Source of the DNA: Elusimicrobiota bacterium
GTDB lineage: Bacteria; Elusimicrobiota; Elusimicrobia; UBA1565; UBA9628
Assembly: GCA_016218545.1 (NCBI GenBank)
Contig: JACRDQ010000044.1
Coordinates: 1-64,000, forward strand
Length of the DNA: 64,000 nucleotides
Direction of reading: 5' to 3'
The position numbers and the translations under genes were made by a program. Within the stretch, counting starts at the first letter, position 1; the number at the start of each line of letters is the position of its first letter. Positions 35,108 to 44,017 of this stretch are shown piece after piece. The notes below the pieces were generated by a model. That model was not told the origin of the DNA. It saw nothing but the letters and a program-made list of their open reading frames with translations, and made no database searches.

Positions 35108-35916
35108 AGGGTCACCTCTTCCTCTTCCTGGACGCCCGCGGCGGGCCGGGTGAGGCCGCGCTTGGAGGACTCGGCCTGCGCGGCCATCTCGAGGACCTCG
35201 GGGCAGGGGGAGCCCGCGCGGAGCTTGGCCACGGCTTCCTCGACCCGCAGGCCGGAGGTGAAGAGGGTCCGGTAGGCCTCCTTGATGGCCGAGACCTTGT
35301 CCCGGTGGAGCCCGGCACGGCGCATGCCGAGGAGGTTGAGGCCCCTCAGGGTCGCGCGGTCGCCCTGGCACATGCAGAAGGACGCCATGTCCTTGCCGAC
35401 CATGGAGCCCGCGCCCAGCATGCAGAAGCGGCCGACGCGGACGAACTGGTGGACCCCGACGAAGCCGCCCAGAATGGTGCAGTCGCCGACCTCCACGTGC
35501 CCGGCCAGGGTGGCGAGGTTGGCCATGATGATGTGGTCGCCCAGGCGGCAGTCGTGGGCCACGTGGGTGCCGGTCATGAAGAGGCAGTTGCTGCCGACGC
35601 GGGTCTCGCCGTGGGCTTGGACGGTGCCGCGGTTCAAGGTCGCGCCCTCGCGCACGGTGTTGTGGTCCCCCATGACGAGGAAGGTCTCCTCGCCCGCGTA
35701 CTTGAGGTCCTGCGGCGGGGTGCCGATGAAGGCGTGCGGGTGGATCCTGTTGCCCTTGCCCAGCCGGGCGAACTCGACCACGGCCCCGCTGCCGATCCGG
35801 CAGTCAGGGCCGATCTCGGCCTTGGGGCCGATGACGGCGAAGGGCTCCACGACCGCGGAGGGGTCGACCTTGGCCGTCGGGTGGACGACGGCGGCCGGAT
35901 GGATGTCGGCGCTCAT
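35104..35916 (-). CDS. lpxA: UDP-N-acetylglucosamine acyltransferase
   Basis: A 270-residue left-handed beta-helix enzyme that puts the first 3-hydroxyacyl chain on the sugar nucleotide. The hexapeptide repeats run from about residue 10 to 190; the catalytic histidine is H121 in GTHVAHDC; GGFVGVHQFVRVG is typical of the acyl-ACP side. The C-terminal helical domain ends in an acidic EEEEV tail. AAGGAGG precedes the ATG, which overlaps the fabZ stop. Confidence 0.96.
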   Translation of the reverse strand: MSADIHPAAVVHPTAKVDPSAVVEPFAVIGPKAEIGPDCRIGSGAVVEFARLGKGNRIHPHAFIGTPPQDLKYAGEETFLVMGDHNTVREGATLNRGTVQAHGETRVGSNCLFMTGTHVAHDCRLGDHIIMANLATLAGHVEVGDCTILGGFVGVHQFVRVGRFCMLGAGSMVGKDMASFCMCQGDRATLRGLNLLGMRRAGLHRDKVSAIKEAYRTLFTSGLRVEEAVAKLRAGSPCPEVLEMAAQAESSKRGLTRPAAGVQEEEEVTL

Positions 35917-36368
35917 GGAGCCTCCTTGGCCGTCTTGTCGACCAGCGCGAACATCATCTCGCCCTCGGCGGCGAGCTTGCCTTCGACGTAGGCTTCGCCG
36001 CGGAATTTGCCGACGCGGCCCAGGCGCAGGATCTCGATGTGCAGCTTGAGGACCATGCCGGGAAGCACGGGAGAGCGGAACTTGGCGCCGTCGATGCCCA
36101 TGAAGACGGCGAGCTTGTCCCGGAACTCGGGCGCGTCCTTGGAGAGGAGCATGGCCGCGGCCGTCTGGGCCAGGGCCTCGATGATGAGCACGCCGGGCAT
36201 GATGGGGTGCTCGGGGAAATGGCCGGCGAAGAAGGGCTCGTTGATGGTGACGCACTTGGTCCCTACGGCCTTCTTGTCCTCCTCCAGGACCTCGACCTTG
36301 TCGATGAGGAGGAAGGGGTAGCGGTGGGGGATGGCCTTGCGGATGGCGAGGATGTCGAGCACCCTCAT
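35913..36368 (-). CDS. fabZ: 3-hydroxyacyl-ACP dehydratase FabZ
   Basis: A 151-residue hot-dog-fold dehydratase with catalytic H50 (FAGHFP) and E64 (PGVLIIEALAQ). It makes trans-2-enoyl-ACP and competes with LpxA/LpxD for 3-hydroxyacyl-ACP, so it is often encoded with the lipid A genes. It starts 1 base after the lpxC stop. It is a free-standing gene, not fused to lpxC as in some phyla. Confidence 0.96.
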   Translation of the reverse strand: MRVLDILAIRKAIPHRYPFLLIDKVEVLEEDKKAVGTKCVTINEPFFAGHFPEHPIMPGVLIIEALAQTAAAMLLSKDAPEFRDKLAVFMGIDGAKFRSPVLPGMVLKLHIEILRLGRVGKFRGEAYVEGKLAAEGEMMFALVDKTAKEAP

Positions 36369-36369
36369 G

Positions 36370-37248
36370 TCAGACCCCCGCCCCGGTGCGTTCCTTGGGC
36401 TTGCGCATGGCCTTGGCCGCCTCGCAGAGGCGCTTGGCGAACTCGACGTTGTGGCCGTGGCCGAGGCACTCCGCCTCGACGCGCATGTTGAAGAGCGGCC
36501 GGCCGGTGAGGGTCAGGTCGCCCACGAGGTCCATGACCTTGTGGCGGACGAACTCGTCCTTGTAGCGCAGGCCGTCGGCGTTCGTCATGAAGCGGTCCTT
36601 GGCGATGACGATGGCGTTGTCGAGCGAGCCTCCCTGGGCCAGGCCCTGGGAGCGCAGGTAGGCCACCTCGTGCTCGAAGCAGAAGGTCCGGCTGCGGGCG
36701 AGCTCGGCCACGTAGGAGTCGCGGTTGATGCGCACCGTGAGCTCGGAGCGCGCGAGCATGGGATGGTCGTGGACGAGCACGGCCTTGACCTCGAAACCCT
36801 TGGCCGGGAAGGCCCGGTACTTGGCCTTGCCGTCCTCGTAGCGGACCTCGCGGTCGATATGCAGGGTCCTCTTGGGGACCTCGAGGTCCTGGAGGCCCGC
36901 CTCGAGGAGGGCGTTGACGTAGGGCATGGAAGAGCCGTCCATGATGGGAGGCTCGTTGGCTCCGACGAGGATGTCGATGTTGTCGATGCCCAGGCCCGTC
37001 AGGGCCGAGAGCACGTGCTCGACGGTGTGGACCTTGGCCTCGTGGAGGCCCAGGTTCGTGCCCCGCACCGTGGTGACCACGAAGTTGAGCCGCGCGGGGA
37101 TCATGGGGGTCCCGATGAGGTCCGTGCGGAAGAAGCGGATGCCGACGTTGGCCGGGGCCGGCCGGAAGGCGATGGTGGAGGCGTTGCCGGTGTGCAGGCC
37201 GATGCCGTTGAGGGAGACTTCCTTCTTGATGGTGGTCTGGGTATCCAT
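36370..37248 (-). CDS. lpxC: UDP-3-O-acyl-N-acetylglucosamine deacetylase
   Basis: A 292-residue zinc amidase and the committed step of lipid A synthesis. It shows E77 and zinc ligand H78 (VHTVEHVLSAL), H236 and D240 (RHKVMDLVGDL) and catalytic H264 (GHGHN). SLNGIGLHTG at the N-terminus is typical. The last residues lack an obvious proteolysis tag. It is 2 bases from lpxD. Zinc demand may explain the ZIP gene in the operon. Confidence 0.97.
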   Translation of the reverse strand: MDTQTTIKKEVSLNGIGLHTGNASTIAFRPAPANVGIRFFRTDLIGTPMIPARLNFVVTTVRGTNLGLHEAKVHTVEHVLSALTGLGIDNIDILVGANEPPIMDGSSMPYVNALLEAGLQDLEVPKRTLHIDREVRYEDGKAKYRAFPAKGFEVKAVLVHDHPMLARSELTVRINRDSYVAELARSRTFCFEHEVAYLRSQGLAQGGSLDNAIVIAKDRFMTNADGLRYKDEFVRHKVMDLVGDLTLTGRPLFNMRVEAECLGHGHNVEFAKRLCEAAKAMRKPKERTGAGV

Positions 37249-37250
37249 GG

Positions 37251-38309
37251 TCAGCCCTCCCGAGCCTTGACCGGCTCTTCGGCCGGCCCGAACTTCTTCT
37301 TGACGGCCTTGACGGTCTCGTAGATCTCCGGGAGCTTGCCGTACAGGACCTGGAGCTTCATGGCTTCACGGTGCGGCCGGGAGGGGATGCCGAAGTGCAT
37401 CTCGCCCTTGGGGATGTCGTGCATGACCCCGGTCTTGGCCGTGACGACGGCGCCGTCGCCGACCTTGATGTGCCCGACGAGGCCCGCCTGGCCGGCCAGG
37501 ATGACCCGGTCGCCGAGGGTCGTGGACCCCGACACGCCCGTCTGGGCCACGATGAGGCAGTCGCGGCCGGTCTTGACGTTGTGGCCGAGCTGGACGAGGT
37601 TGTCGATCCGGGTGCCGGCGCCGATGACCGTAGATCCCACGGTGGCGCGGTCGATGGTGGTGTTCGCCCCGATCTCCACGTCGTCGCCCACCACGACGTT
37701 GCCGATCTGCGGGATCTTGCGGTGCCGGCCGGTCTTCTTGTCCGTGGAGAAGCCGTAGCCGTCGCCGCCGATGACGGCGCCCGGCTGGATGACCACGCGC
37801 TCGCCGATGACGCAGTCCTCGCGGATGACCACGCGGGGGTGGATGAGGCAGTAGCGGCCGATGCGCACGTTCTCGCCGATGCAGCAGCCGGCGCCGATCG
37901 AGGTCCCCTCGGCCACGAGCACGCCCCTCTCGACCACGGCGAAGGGGCCGACGCTCACGCCCGGCCCGAGCTTGGCCTGGTAGTGCACGCAGGACTTGGT
38001 GTCGATGAGCGGCGGGGGCTTGAGCCGCTCGTCATGGAGGATCCAGAGGATCTGGGAGAAGGCGTACTGGGGGTCCTCGACGTAGATGCGGCTCTTGGCC
38101 TTGCCCGGGGAGCCCTTGGTGACGGGGGGCAGAAACAGGCAGCCGGCGTTCGACGCCTGGGCCTGGGACGCGTACTTCGGGTTGCCCAGGAAAGAGACGT
38201 CCTCGGGGCCCGCCTCCTGGAGGCCGGCCGCGCCGGTGACGACGGCGTCGGCGTCTCCTTCGAGGGTTCCTCCGGTCAGCGCTGCGATCTCCGCAAGGGT
38301 CTTTCGCAT
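37251..38309 (-). CDS. lpxD: UDP-3-O-(3-hydroxyacyl)glucosamine N-acyltransferase
   Basis: A 352-residue protein: the N-terminal uridine-binding domain (about 1-105), a long hexapeptide beta-helix (about 110-300) with the catalytic His in LGHNV, and a C-terminal helix. The GGDGYGF motif is conserved. It adds the second acyl chain after LpxC. Only a weak ribosome site is seen before the ATG at 38309, 20 bases after skp. Confidence 0.96.
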   Translation of the reverse strand: MRKTLAEIAALTGGTLEGDADAVVTGAAGLQEAGPEDVSFLGNPKYASQAQASNAGCLFLPPVTKGSPGKAKSRIYVEDPQYAFSQILWILHDERLKPPPLIDTKSCVHYQAKLGPGVSVGPFAVVERGVLVAEGTSIGAGCCIGENVRIGRYCLIHPRVVIREDCVIGERVVIQPGAVIGGDGYGFSTDKKTGRHRKIPQIGNVVVGDDVEIGANTTIDRATVGSTVIGAGTRIDNLVQLGHNVKTGRDCLIVAQTGVSGSTTLGDRVILAGQAGLVGHIKVGDGAVVTAKTGVMHDIPKGEMHFGIPSRPHREAMKLQVLYGKLPEIYETVKAVKKKFGPAEEPVKAREG

Positions 38310-38329
38310 AATCTGTGGTCCGGGCGCGG

Positions 38330-39088
38330 TCACCCTCCCCGCAGGGCCTGGATGACCTTCTCCGTGAGATCCACGGCCTCGTGGCCGTAGAGGATGCTGT
38401 TCTTGTCCACCACCACGCTGATGCCTTCCCGGCGGGCGACGTCCATGATGGCCCGGTGGATCTTGCCCAGGAGGATCTCCGTCTTGCGGCTTTCGAGGTC
38501 CAGGAGGCCGCGCTCCGCCGCGGACTGGAGGTTCCGGGATTCCTCCTCCTTGAGGGAGAGCTCTCCCGCCTTCTTCGAGATCCTGGCGTCGAGATCCGCC
38601 AGGGCCTGGGCATTGGCGGAGAGGACCGGCTGGCTGGGGACGTCGGCCGGGGCCGCCCCCGGGGGGGCCGAGGTGGAGAGGGCGGTGACGGCCACGGTCA
38701 CGGACGAGCCGGGCAGTGTGAGCTGGGCCGTGGCGGCCGCAGTCGAGGGCGGCGGAGGCGCCTGCTGGGCTGGGGACTCCGCGGCCACGGCCAGGGCGAG
38801 GTTCTCCCGCTGGGCCTTGAGCGAGCCCAGCTCCGCGCGCAGGCGGATGAGCTCGGCTTTGCGGATGTTGACCCCTTCCTCGGCTTGGCGGACAGCGTCC
38901 GCGAAGGATTCCTTGGCCCGGGCGGTCTCGGGGAAGAGCTTGAAGACCCTGGCCATGTCCACGTAGCCGGCTGAGCCGCGCTGGGCCCGGTTCTCCTCGA
39001 GGGAGAGCTCCATGGCGCAAGCCGGATCCTTGAGGACCATCGCCAAGGCCAAAAACGAGAGGACGGCGCAAATCCTGCGGGTCATCAC
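38330..39088 (-). CDS. skp: Skp/OmpH-family periplasmic chaperone
   Basis: A 252-residue exported protein: signal peptide (to about 25), the strand YVDMARVF, then two long charged helices forming the Skp tentacle. A Pro/Ala/Thr-rich insert (about 103-155) separates the two arms, and the end returns to the core strand ISVVVDKNSILYG with VDLTEKVIQAL. It should carry outer-membrane proteins to BamA. The insert makes it longer than the usual 160-190 residues. Start is GTG at 39088 or ATG at 39085; it heads the lipid A operon. Confidence 0.88.
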   Translation of the reverse strand: MMTRRICAVLSFLALAMVLKDPACAMELSLEENRAQRGSAGYVDMARVFKLFPETARAKESFADAVRQAEEGVNIRKAELIRLRAELGSLKAQRENLALAVAAESPAQQAPPPPSTAAATAQLTLPGSSVTVAVTALSTSAPPGAAPADVPSQPVLSANAQALADLDARISKKAGELSLKEEESRNLQSAAERGLLDLESRKTEILLGKIHRAIMDVARREGISVVVDKNSILYGHEAVDLTEKVIQALRGG

Positions 39089-39093
39089 GAAGA

Positions 39094-39113
39094 CGATATT
39101 TTACCAAATATCG
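39094..39113 (-). promoter_or_regulatory. -10 region and small palindrome heading the lipid A operon
   Basis: CGATATTT/AAATATCG form 8-base arms around TACC. On the minus strand this contains TGG followed by TAAAAT (39103-39098), a -10 box 9 bases before the GTG start of skp. The same 14 of 15 bases (CGATATT, one variable base, TACCAAA) recur at 50036-50050 in front of the inositol/bamA operon. No clear -35 is visible; the symmetry could serve a regulator. Confidence 0.55.
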
Positions 39114-39308
39114 GGGCGGAGAACGATGCCCGAGGGAGGACTCTATAATAAGTAAATGTTAATTTAAGCGGGTTTCAGGGGGAAGAACCATGTCAGAGGC
39201 CGGTCGCAGCGTGCAATAGGTCGTGCCTTGGTCTGGCAGAATGGCCAAGGAGGCTGACATGGAGACGACTGCGGATCAGGTGGCGGACCGGATGGAAGAC
39301 GGGCGGTC

Positions 39309-39662
39309 TCAGGACCGGCGGGACTTGCTTCTCGCCTGAAGACCACGCGCGAGTTGGCGCAGGGTGTCGTAGAGGAACCGCGCTTCCTGCGGGTCCCTGT
39401 CCCTCAAGAGGCCGCCGATCCTGGATTCCCAATCCGCAGGCGGGGGCAGCGCCGACTCGTTGAGCAGGTCGCTCATGCGCACGGATACCGCTTTGGCCAG
39501 GCGGCGCAGGGTCTCGATGCTGATCTTCTTCTCTCCGCGCTCGATCTGGCCGACATAGGCGGGATGCAGGTCCGACTTCTCGGCAAGCTCCTCCTGGGTC
39601 CAGCCCAGGCGCAGCCGCTCGTGCCGCACGCGCACGCCTATCTCCCGGTAGAGGTCGCCCAT
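39309..39662 (-). CDS. XRE-family helix-turn-helix regulator
   Basis: A 117-residue protein with an N-terminal Cro/CI-type HTH (about 10-65: WTQEELAEKSDLHPAYVGQIERG) and a short helical C-terminus. No ligand domain. It lies between the lipid A operon and bamA, transcribed in the same direction as both. The 220 bases between its stop and skp hold the operon promoter and no further gene. Confidence 0.88.
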   Translation of the reverse strand: MGDLYREIGVRVRHERLRLGWTQEELAEKSDLHPAYVGQIERGEKKISIETLRRLAKAVSVRMSDLLNESALPPPADWESRIGGLLRDRDPQEARFLYDTLRQLARGLQARSKSRRS

Positions 39663-39674
39663 GGAATCGGACAG

Positions 39675-39680
39675 ATTCTA
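39675..39680 (-). promoter_or_regulatory. -10 box of the XRE regulator
   Basis: On the minus strand TAGAAT (39680-39675), 12 bases before the ATG at 39662. No strong -35. The expected leader is about 5 bases. Confidence 0.45.
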
Positions 39681-39735
39681 ATAGGAAACAGGGGCTCGCG
39701 CACAGCCGCCACAGGCATTATTGATGCAATGCCTA

Positions 39736-39764
39736 TTGACTTGATTGGGAGGGCCTGCTATCCT
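39736..39764 (+). promoter_or_regulatory. Promoter of the response regulator
   Basis: TTGACT (39736-39741), a 17-base spacer ending TGC (extended -10) and TATCCT (39759-39764). The GTG start at 39772 is 7 bases later, exactly where transcription should begin. Confidence 0.75.
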
Positions 39765-39771
39765 GTCGCCA

Positions 39772-40143
39772 GTGGACATTCTGGTCATCGATGACGATCC
39801 GGCGGTCCGCCTTGTCTTGTCGCGGATGTTGACGGCGCTGGGGCACCGCCATTGGGCGGTGCCGGACAGCCAGGCCGCCCATGCCGTGCTCAAGGGCCTC
39901 GGTTCTGCGGCCGTGCTTTGCGACGTCGAGCTGGGCCGCGAGGACGGAGTCGAACTCTGCCTTACGATCCGGCGGTGCTTCCCAAGATTGCGCATCGCGC
40001 TCATGACGGGCAATCCCGCTGCGGCAAGACGGGGCGAGGAAGAAGGCTTCGGCGAGGCCCTGGCCAAGCCCTTCACCATCATCGAGTTGGAGAAGCTCCT
40101 GCGAGAGCTGGGCGCGGACGACCTTGGCGGCCGACCCGGCTAG
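39772..40143 (+). CDS. Single-domain response regulator (receiver only)
   Basis: A 123-residue CheY-like receiver: acidic pocket D7-D8-D9, phospho-acceptor D51 (LCDVELG), T79 and K99 (AKPF). No output domain. The GTG at 39772 gives the canonical VDILVIDDDP start; the longer frame to 39745 would cross the promoter. No histidine kinase is nearby. Its TAG stop overlaps the bamA stop in a shared CTAG. It may act by protein contact, for example on motility or stress signalling. Confidence 0.88.
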   Translation: MDILVIDDDPAVRLVLSRMLTALGHRHWAVPDSQAAHAVLKGLGSAAVLCDVELGREDGVELCLTIRRCFPRLRIALMTGNPAAARRGEEEGFGEALAKPFTIIELEKLLRELGADDLGGRPG

Positions 40144-42575
40144 AACAGGTTGCCGATGCCGAAGTTGATCTGGTAGAGCTTCTCGCCGGACCGGTGGTTG
40201 AAGCCGTAGCCGTAGTCGAGCCGGATGGGGAAGGCCGGGGTCACGAAGCGGATGCCCATGCCCACGTCCGTCTTGATGTCGTTGATGCCGGGCCCGACCT
40301 TGAGCCGGATGTCCTCGGCGTTGTACCAGGCGTTGCCCGCGTCGAAGAAGAACACGAGCTTCACGATGGACTTGCGCCGCTCGCGGGCCAGGGGGAAGCC
40401 GAACTCGACGTTGAAGACCTCCCGGATGCGGCCGCCGAAGGGGGCCCCGGCCTCGCCGTCCGGCGAGTAGCCGCGCAGGGAGTCCTGTCCGCCCACGAAG
40501 TAGCGCTCGTCGATCGGCACGGTCTTGGTCCTGCCGAACTGCGAGACGTACTGGAGGCGGTTGTAGAAGCTCAGGACGAAGGGCCACTCGCCGACCGAGA
40601 AGAGGTGGAAGTGGGTCTGGTTGTTGAGCGAGGGGGAGAGGAGGTTGATGTCCCCGCCGAAGGGTCCGCCCGTCATGTTGAAGCCCAGGGAGTGGCGGCT
40701 GCCCCGGGTGGCGTCCCAGTAGTTGTCCCGGGTCTCCTTGGTGAAGGAGATGCCGCCCCCGGAGTTGATGTAGCTGCTCTCGGCGATCAAGGTGCGGAAG
40801 TCCCGGTGGATGTTCGAGTAGGCGACCTCCTTGAAGCCGTAGTTGAGGCCGATCTGGTAGCGGCCGTCCTTGAGCCGGGGCCCGATGTTGATGCCGCCGC
40901 CGGTCTGCTTGCGGACGTAGGCGTTGGTGACCGCGCCGTAGGCCATGGTCCTGCGGGTGTTGAAGAGGTCCAGCCCCAGGCTGGTGGGCTTGTTGAGCAC
41001 CCAAGGGGTCCACCAGGAGATGGAGTAGTCGTTGACCCGGCCGCCGAACTGCCACTGGACGCTGGTGCGCTGGGCTCGGCCGAAGAGGTTCATGTGGGAG
41101 AGCGAGAGGGTCCCCATCATGCCGTCCGTGGAGGAGTAGGCCATGCCCGCGGTGAGCAGGCCCGGCTTGCCCTCCACGACGTCGAAGATGATGCCGACCT
41201 TCTCGGGGTCGGTGGGACTCTCCTGGAAGTCCACGCCCACGTCGTCGATGAAGCCGAGGTTGAGGATGCGGTCGCGGCTGCCGAGGACCTTGGAGCGGGA
41301 GAAGGCCTCGCCGGGCTTGAGGAGGACCTCGCGGGCGATGACGTAGCGCTTGGTGGACTTGTAGCCCTCGATGTCCACGTAGTCGATGTAGACGATGTTC
41401 CCCTCGGTGATGCGGTACTCCACGTCCATCAGCCCCGTCTGGGGGTTGAGGGTCTTCTTGGGGGAGACCCGCATCTTGAGGCGGCCGCGCTCCGCGTAGG
41501 CCTCCTGGATGTTGCGGACGGTCTCCTCGTAGCGCTCGTGGTCGAAGACCTTGCCCTTGCGGTAGTCGAGCCCCTTGGCGAGCTGGGTGGAGGTGTAGAT
41601 GATGTTCCCGGAGAAGGTCGCGTCGCCGAACTTGTAGGACAGGCCTTCGGACACGGGGATGTCGACGAAGATCTGAGTCTTGTCGTCCGAGAAGTGCACC
41701 ACCGGGGTGCTGACCGCGACGTCGAGGTAGCCCCTCTTGAGGTAGAACTGCTCGATCTTCTTGACGTCATCGGGGAGTTCGCTCTCGGCCAGGGTCTTCT
41801 TGCGCTTGTTGCGCAGCAGCTTGAGAAGCTTCTTGGGCTTGAAGGCCTTGACCCCGTCCAGGGTCACGAGGGTGATGCGGGAGCGCGGGCCCTCCACGAT
41901 GTCGTAGACGACCTCCTCGTGCCACGTGGCCGTGTCCGCGACCCGGCGGAAGGAGGCCTCGGCCGCGAGATAGCCCTTCTCGCGGTATTTTTCGACGACC
42001 TTGTCCTTGCCCTCGCGGAGCTTGAGCTCGTCCATGGGGTCGCGGGACTTGAGGGGGACGGCGTCCTCGAGCGTGCCCCGGCCGAGCTTCTTGTTCCCCT
42101 GGAAGCGGATCCTGCTGACCAGGGGGCGCTCCTCCACGATGAAGGTGAGCTTGACCGTGGTCGAGGAGCCGGCCGTGGCCGCGAGGTGCGACGGGACGGG
42201 GTCGCCCGTGGCGGAGATGTCCACGGCCACGCGGTCGAAGCCGCCCAGGGCGTAGAGGCTCTGGCGGTCGCGCTCCATGTCGGGGCGATCGTAGAGGTCG
42301 CCCTTGCGCGCCTTGACGGTGGTCCGGACCGTGGAGGGCTTGACGTTCCTGGTGCCGGCGACTTCGATCTCTCCGATGACCCACGGGGGAGCGGTCTCAT
42401 CCGCGGTCGCTGCGGCCTTGGCGGCCGCGGTGGAGGGCGCGACGCCGGGCAGTCCGGCCGGGGTGACCGCGGTCGGCGATGAGACGGGCACGACGGGCTC
42501 GGCCGCGGGGACGGCGGCAGCCGCCCCCAGCAGGAGGGCCAGGAAGCAGGCGAACATCCGCCTTTGACGCCGCAT
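40140..42575 (-). CDS. bamA: Outer-membrane assembly factor BamA
   Basis: An 811-residue Omp85 protein: signal peptide, a Pro/Ala-rich spacer, POTRA domains from about residue 65 to 445 (the first with GEIEVAGTRNV, later ones with VRIRFQGNKKL-type and DYVDIEGYKST repeats), then a 16-strand barrel ending in GIGNLF, the expected C-terminal aromatic. RYFVGGQDSLRGYS contains the conserved R-G-Y-S of the L6 loop. It inserts outer-membrane proteins. It is the last gene of the inositol-type operon, which is unusual for bamA. An ATG at 42557 is an alternative start. Confidence 0.95.
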   Translation of the reverse strand: MRRQRRMFACFLALLLGAAAAVPAAEPVVPVSSPTAVTPAGLPGVAPSTAAAKAAATADETAPPWVIGEIEVAGTRNVKPSTVRTTVKARKGDLYDRPDMERDRQSLYALGGFDRVAVDISATGDPVPSHLAATAGSSTTVKLTFIVEERPLVSRIRFQGNKKLGRGTLEDAVPLKSRDPMDELKLREGKDKVVEKYREKGYLAAEASFRRVADTATWHEEVVYDIVEGPRSRITLVTLDGVKAFKPKKLLKLLRNKRKKTLAESELPDDVKKIEQFYLKRGYLDVAVSTPVVHFSDDKTQIFVDIPVSEGLSYKFGDATFSGNIIYTSTQLAKGLDYRKGKVFDHERYEETVRNIQEAYAERGRLKMRVSPKKTLNPQTGLMDVEYRITEGNIVYIDYVDIEGYKSTKRYVIAREVLLKPGEAFSRSKVLGSRDRILNLGFIDDVGVDFQESPTDPEKVGIIFDVVEGKPGLLTAGMAYSSTDGMMGTLSLSHMNLFGRAQRTSVQWQFGGRVNDYSISWWTPWVLNKPTSLGLDLFNTRRTMAYGAVTNAYVRKQTGGGINIGPRLKDGRYQIGLNYGFKEVAYSNIHRDFRTLIAESSYINSGGGISFTKETRDNYWDATRGSRHSLGFNMTGGPFGGDINLLSPSLNNQTHFHLFSVGEWPFVLSFYNRLQYVSQFGRTKTVPIDERYFVGGQDSLRGYSPDGEAGAPFGGRIREVFNVEFGFPLARERRKSIVKLVFFFDAGNAWYNAEDIRLKVGPGINDIKTDVGMGIRFVTPAFPIRLDYGYGFNHRSGEKLYQINFGIGNLF

Positions 42576-42598
42576 CGTCCGGGTCGGTTCCAAGCGCG

Positions 42599-44017
42599 CT
42601 ATCGTCCGAGGCGCGCTTTGCGCGGGGCGTTGTCGAGAGGCTTCGGCGCGGGAGCGGACTTCGGGGTCCCGCGGACCGGGTCGTAGTAGTCCAAGCCCGA
42701 GTGGTCGATGACTTCCTCGCCCATGAGCAGGCGCAGGGTGTTCTTGAGCTTGAGGTGCTGGATGAAGATGTCGTTCTCGGGCTTCAAGTCCGGCCGGCAC
42801 TGCGGGGACTTGAAGTAGAACGACAGCCACTCCTGCACGCCGCGCAGCCCCGCGCGCTTGGCCAGGTCCAGGAAGAGCACGAGATCGAGCACGAGGGGCG
42901 CGGCCAGGATGGAGTCGCGGCAGAGGAAGTTGATCTTGACCTGCATGGGCATGTCGAGCCAGCCCGCGATGTCGATGTTGTCCCAGCCTTCCTTGGCGTC
43001 GCCGCGCGGCGGATAGTAGTCGATGCGGACCTTGTGGTGGTAGCGGCCGTAGAGGGCGGGGTAGAGGTCGGGCTCGAGGATCGTGTCGAGGACCGAGGTC
43101 TTGCTGATCTCCTTGGTCTTGAAGGAGCCCGGGTCGTCGAGGACCTCGCCGTCGCGGTTGCCCAGGATGTTCGTCGAATACCAGCCCCGCAGGGCCAGCA
43201 TCCGGGCCTTGAGCATGGGGGCGATCGTGGTCTTCATGAGGGTCTGCCCGGTCTTGAAGTCCTTGCCCATGATGGGCGCGCCCTCGCGCTCGGCGAGCTC
43301 CACCATGGCCGGGACGTCGACGGACAGGTTGGGGGCGCCGTTGCCGTACGGGATCCCCTGGCTGATCGCGGCGTAGGCGTAGATCATGGAGGGGGGGATG
43401 GCCGGGTCGTTGTCCTTGAGGCCCTTCTCCAGGGCCTTGAGGCTCCGGTGGCAGGGGCTGGGCTGGGGCAGGATCTCGGTCGAGCCGCACCAGAGCATGA
43501 CGAGCCGGTCGGCCCCGCTGCGGTCCTTGAACTCGGCGATGTCGTCCTTGAGCTGCCGGACCGCGTCCCACTTGGTGCGGTACTTCTTCGTGTGGGAGGC
43601 CTTGAGGTTGCGCAGGTACGCGGGGTCGAAGACGGCCTTCATGGGCCGGATGGCCGACATCTCCTTGGCTACGGGGCGGAACTGCTCCTGGGAGAGCACG
43701 CCGCACTTGACGGCCGCCTCGTGGACGGAGTCCGGGAAAAGGTCCCACCCGCCGAAACGCAGGTCCTCGAGGCGGGAGAGGGGGACGAAGTCCTTGATGA
43801 GGGGGGCGCGGTTCTCGTAGCGCTTGCCCAGGCGGATGGTCTGCATCTGGGTGAGCGACCCGATCGGGCGGCCGAGGCGCTTCTTGCAGAGCTCGATGCC
43901 GGCGATGACGGTGCTCGTGATGGCGCCCATCCCGGGAAGGAGGACCCCGAGGCGGCCCTTGGCCGGAACGACGCGGCCGGGGCGACTGGACGGCTGCTGA
44001 TGGTGTCTGCTGGTCAT
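42599..44017 (-). CDS. ino1: myo-Inositol-1-phosphate synthase
   Basis: A 472-residue NAD-dependent isomerising cyclase converting glucose 6-phosphate to inositol phosphate. The N-terminal Rossmann motif is LGVLLPGMGAITSTV (24-38). GNGAPNLSVDVP, MGKDFKTGQT and NILGNRDGEVLDDP with KEISKTSVLD are the conserved catalytic blocks of the family. It is longer than many bacterial forms and has a basic C-terminal tail. It overlaps the CDP-alcohol phosphotransferase gene as ATGA. Inositol synthesis at this site implies an inositol-containing envelope lipid, glycan or solute. Confidence 0.93.
   Translation of the reverse strand: MTSRHHQQPSSRPGRVVPAKGRLGVLLPGMGAITSTVIAGIELCKKRLGRPIGSLTQMQTIRLGKRYENRAPLIKDFVPLSRLEDLRFGGWDLFPDSVHEAAVKCGVLSQEQFRPVAKEMSAIRPMKAVFDPAYLRNLKASHTKKYRTKWDAVRQLKDDIAEFKDRSGADRLVMLWCGSTEILPQPSPCHRSLKALEKGLKDNDPAIPPSMIYAYAAISQGIPYGNGAPNLSVDVPAMVELAEREGAPIMGKDFKTGQTLMKTTIAPMLKARMLALRGWYSTNILGNRDGEVLDDPGSFKTKEISKTSVLDTILEPDLYPALYGRYHHKVRIDYYPPRGDAKEGWDNIDIAGWLDMPMQVKINFLCRDSILAAPLVLDLVLFLDLAKRAGLRGVQEWLSFYFKSPQCRPDLKPENDIFIQHLKLKNTLRLLMGEEVIDHSGLDYYDPVRGTPKSAPAPKPLDNAPRKARLGR

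Noticed and set aside
39114..39308. Possible rightward TATAAT at 39144-39149 with a small gene downstream
   Set aside because: No -35 at the right distance and no credible ORF or ribosome site follows; the stretch appears non-coding.
39852..42482. Rightward open frame of over 870 codons opposite bamA
   Set aside because: Shadow of bamA; no ribosome site, no domain, and it overlaps the response-regulator gene in another frame.
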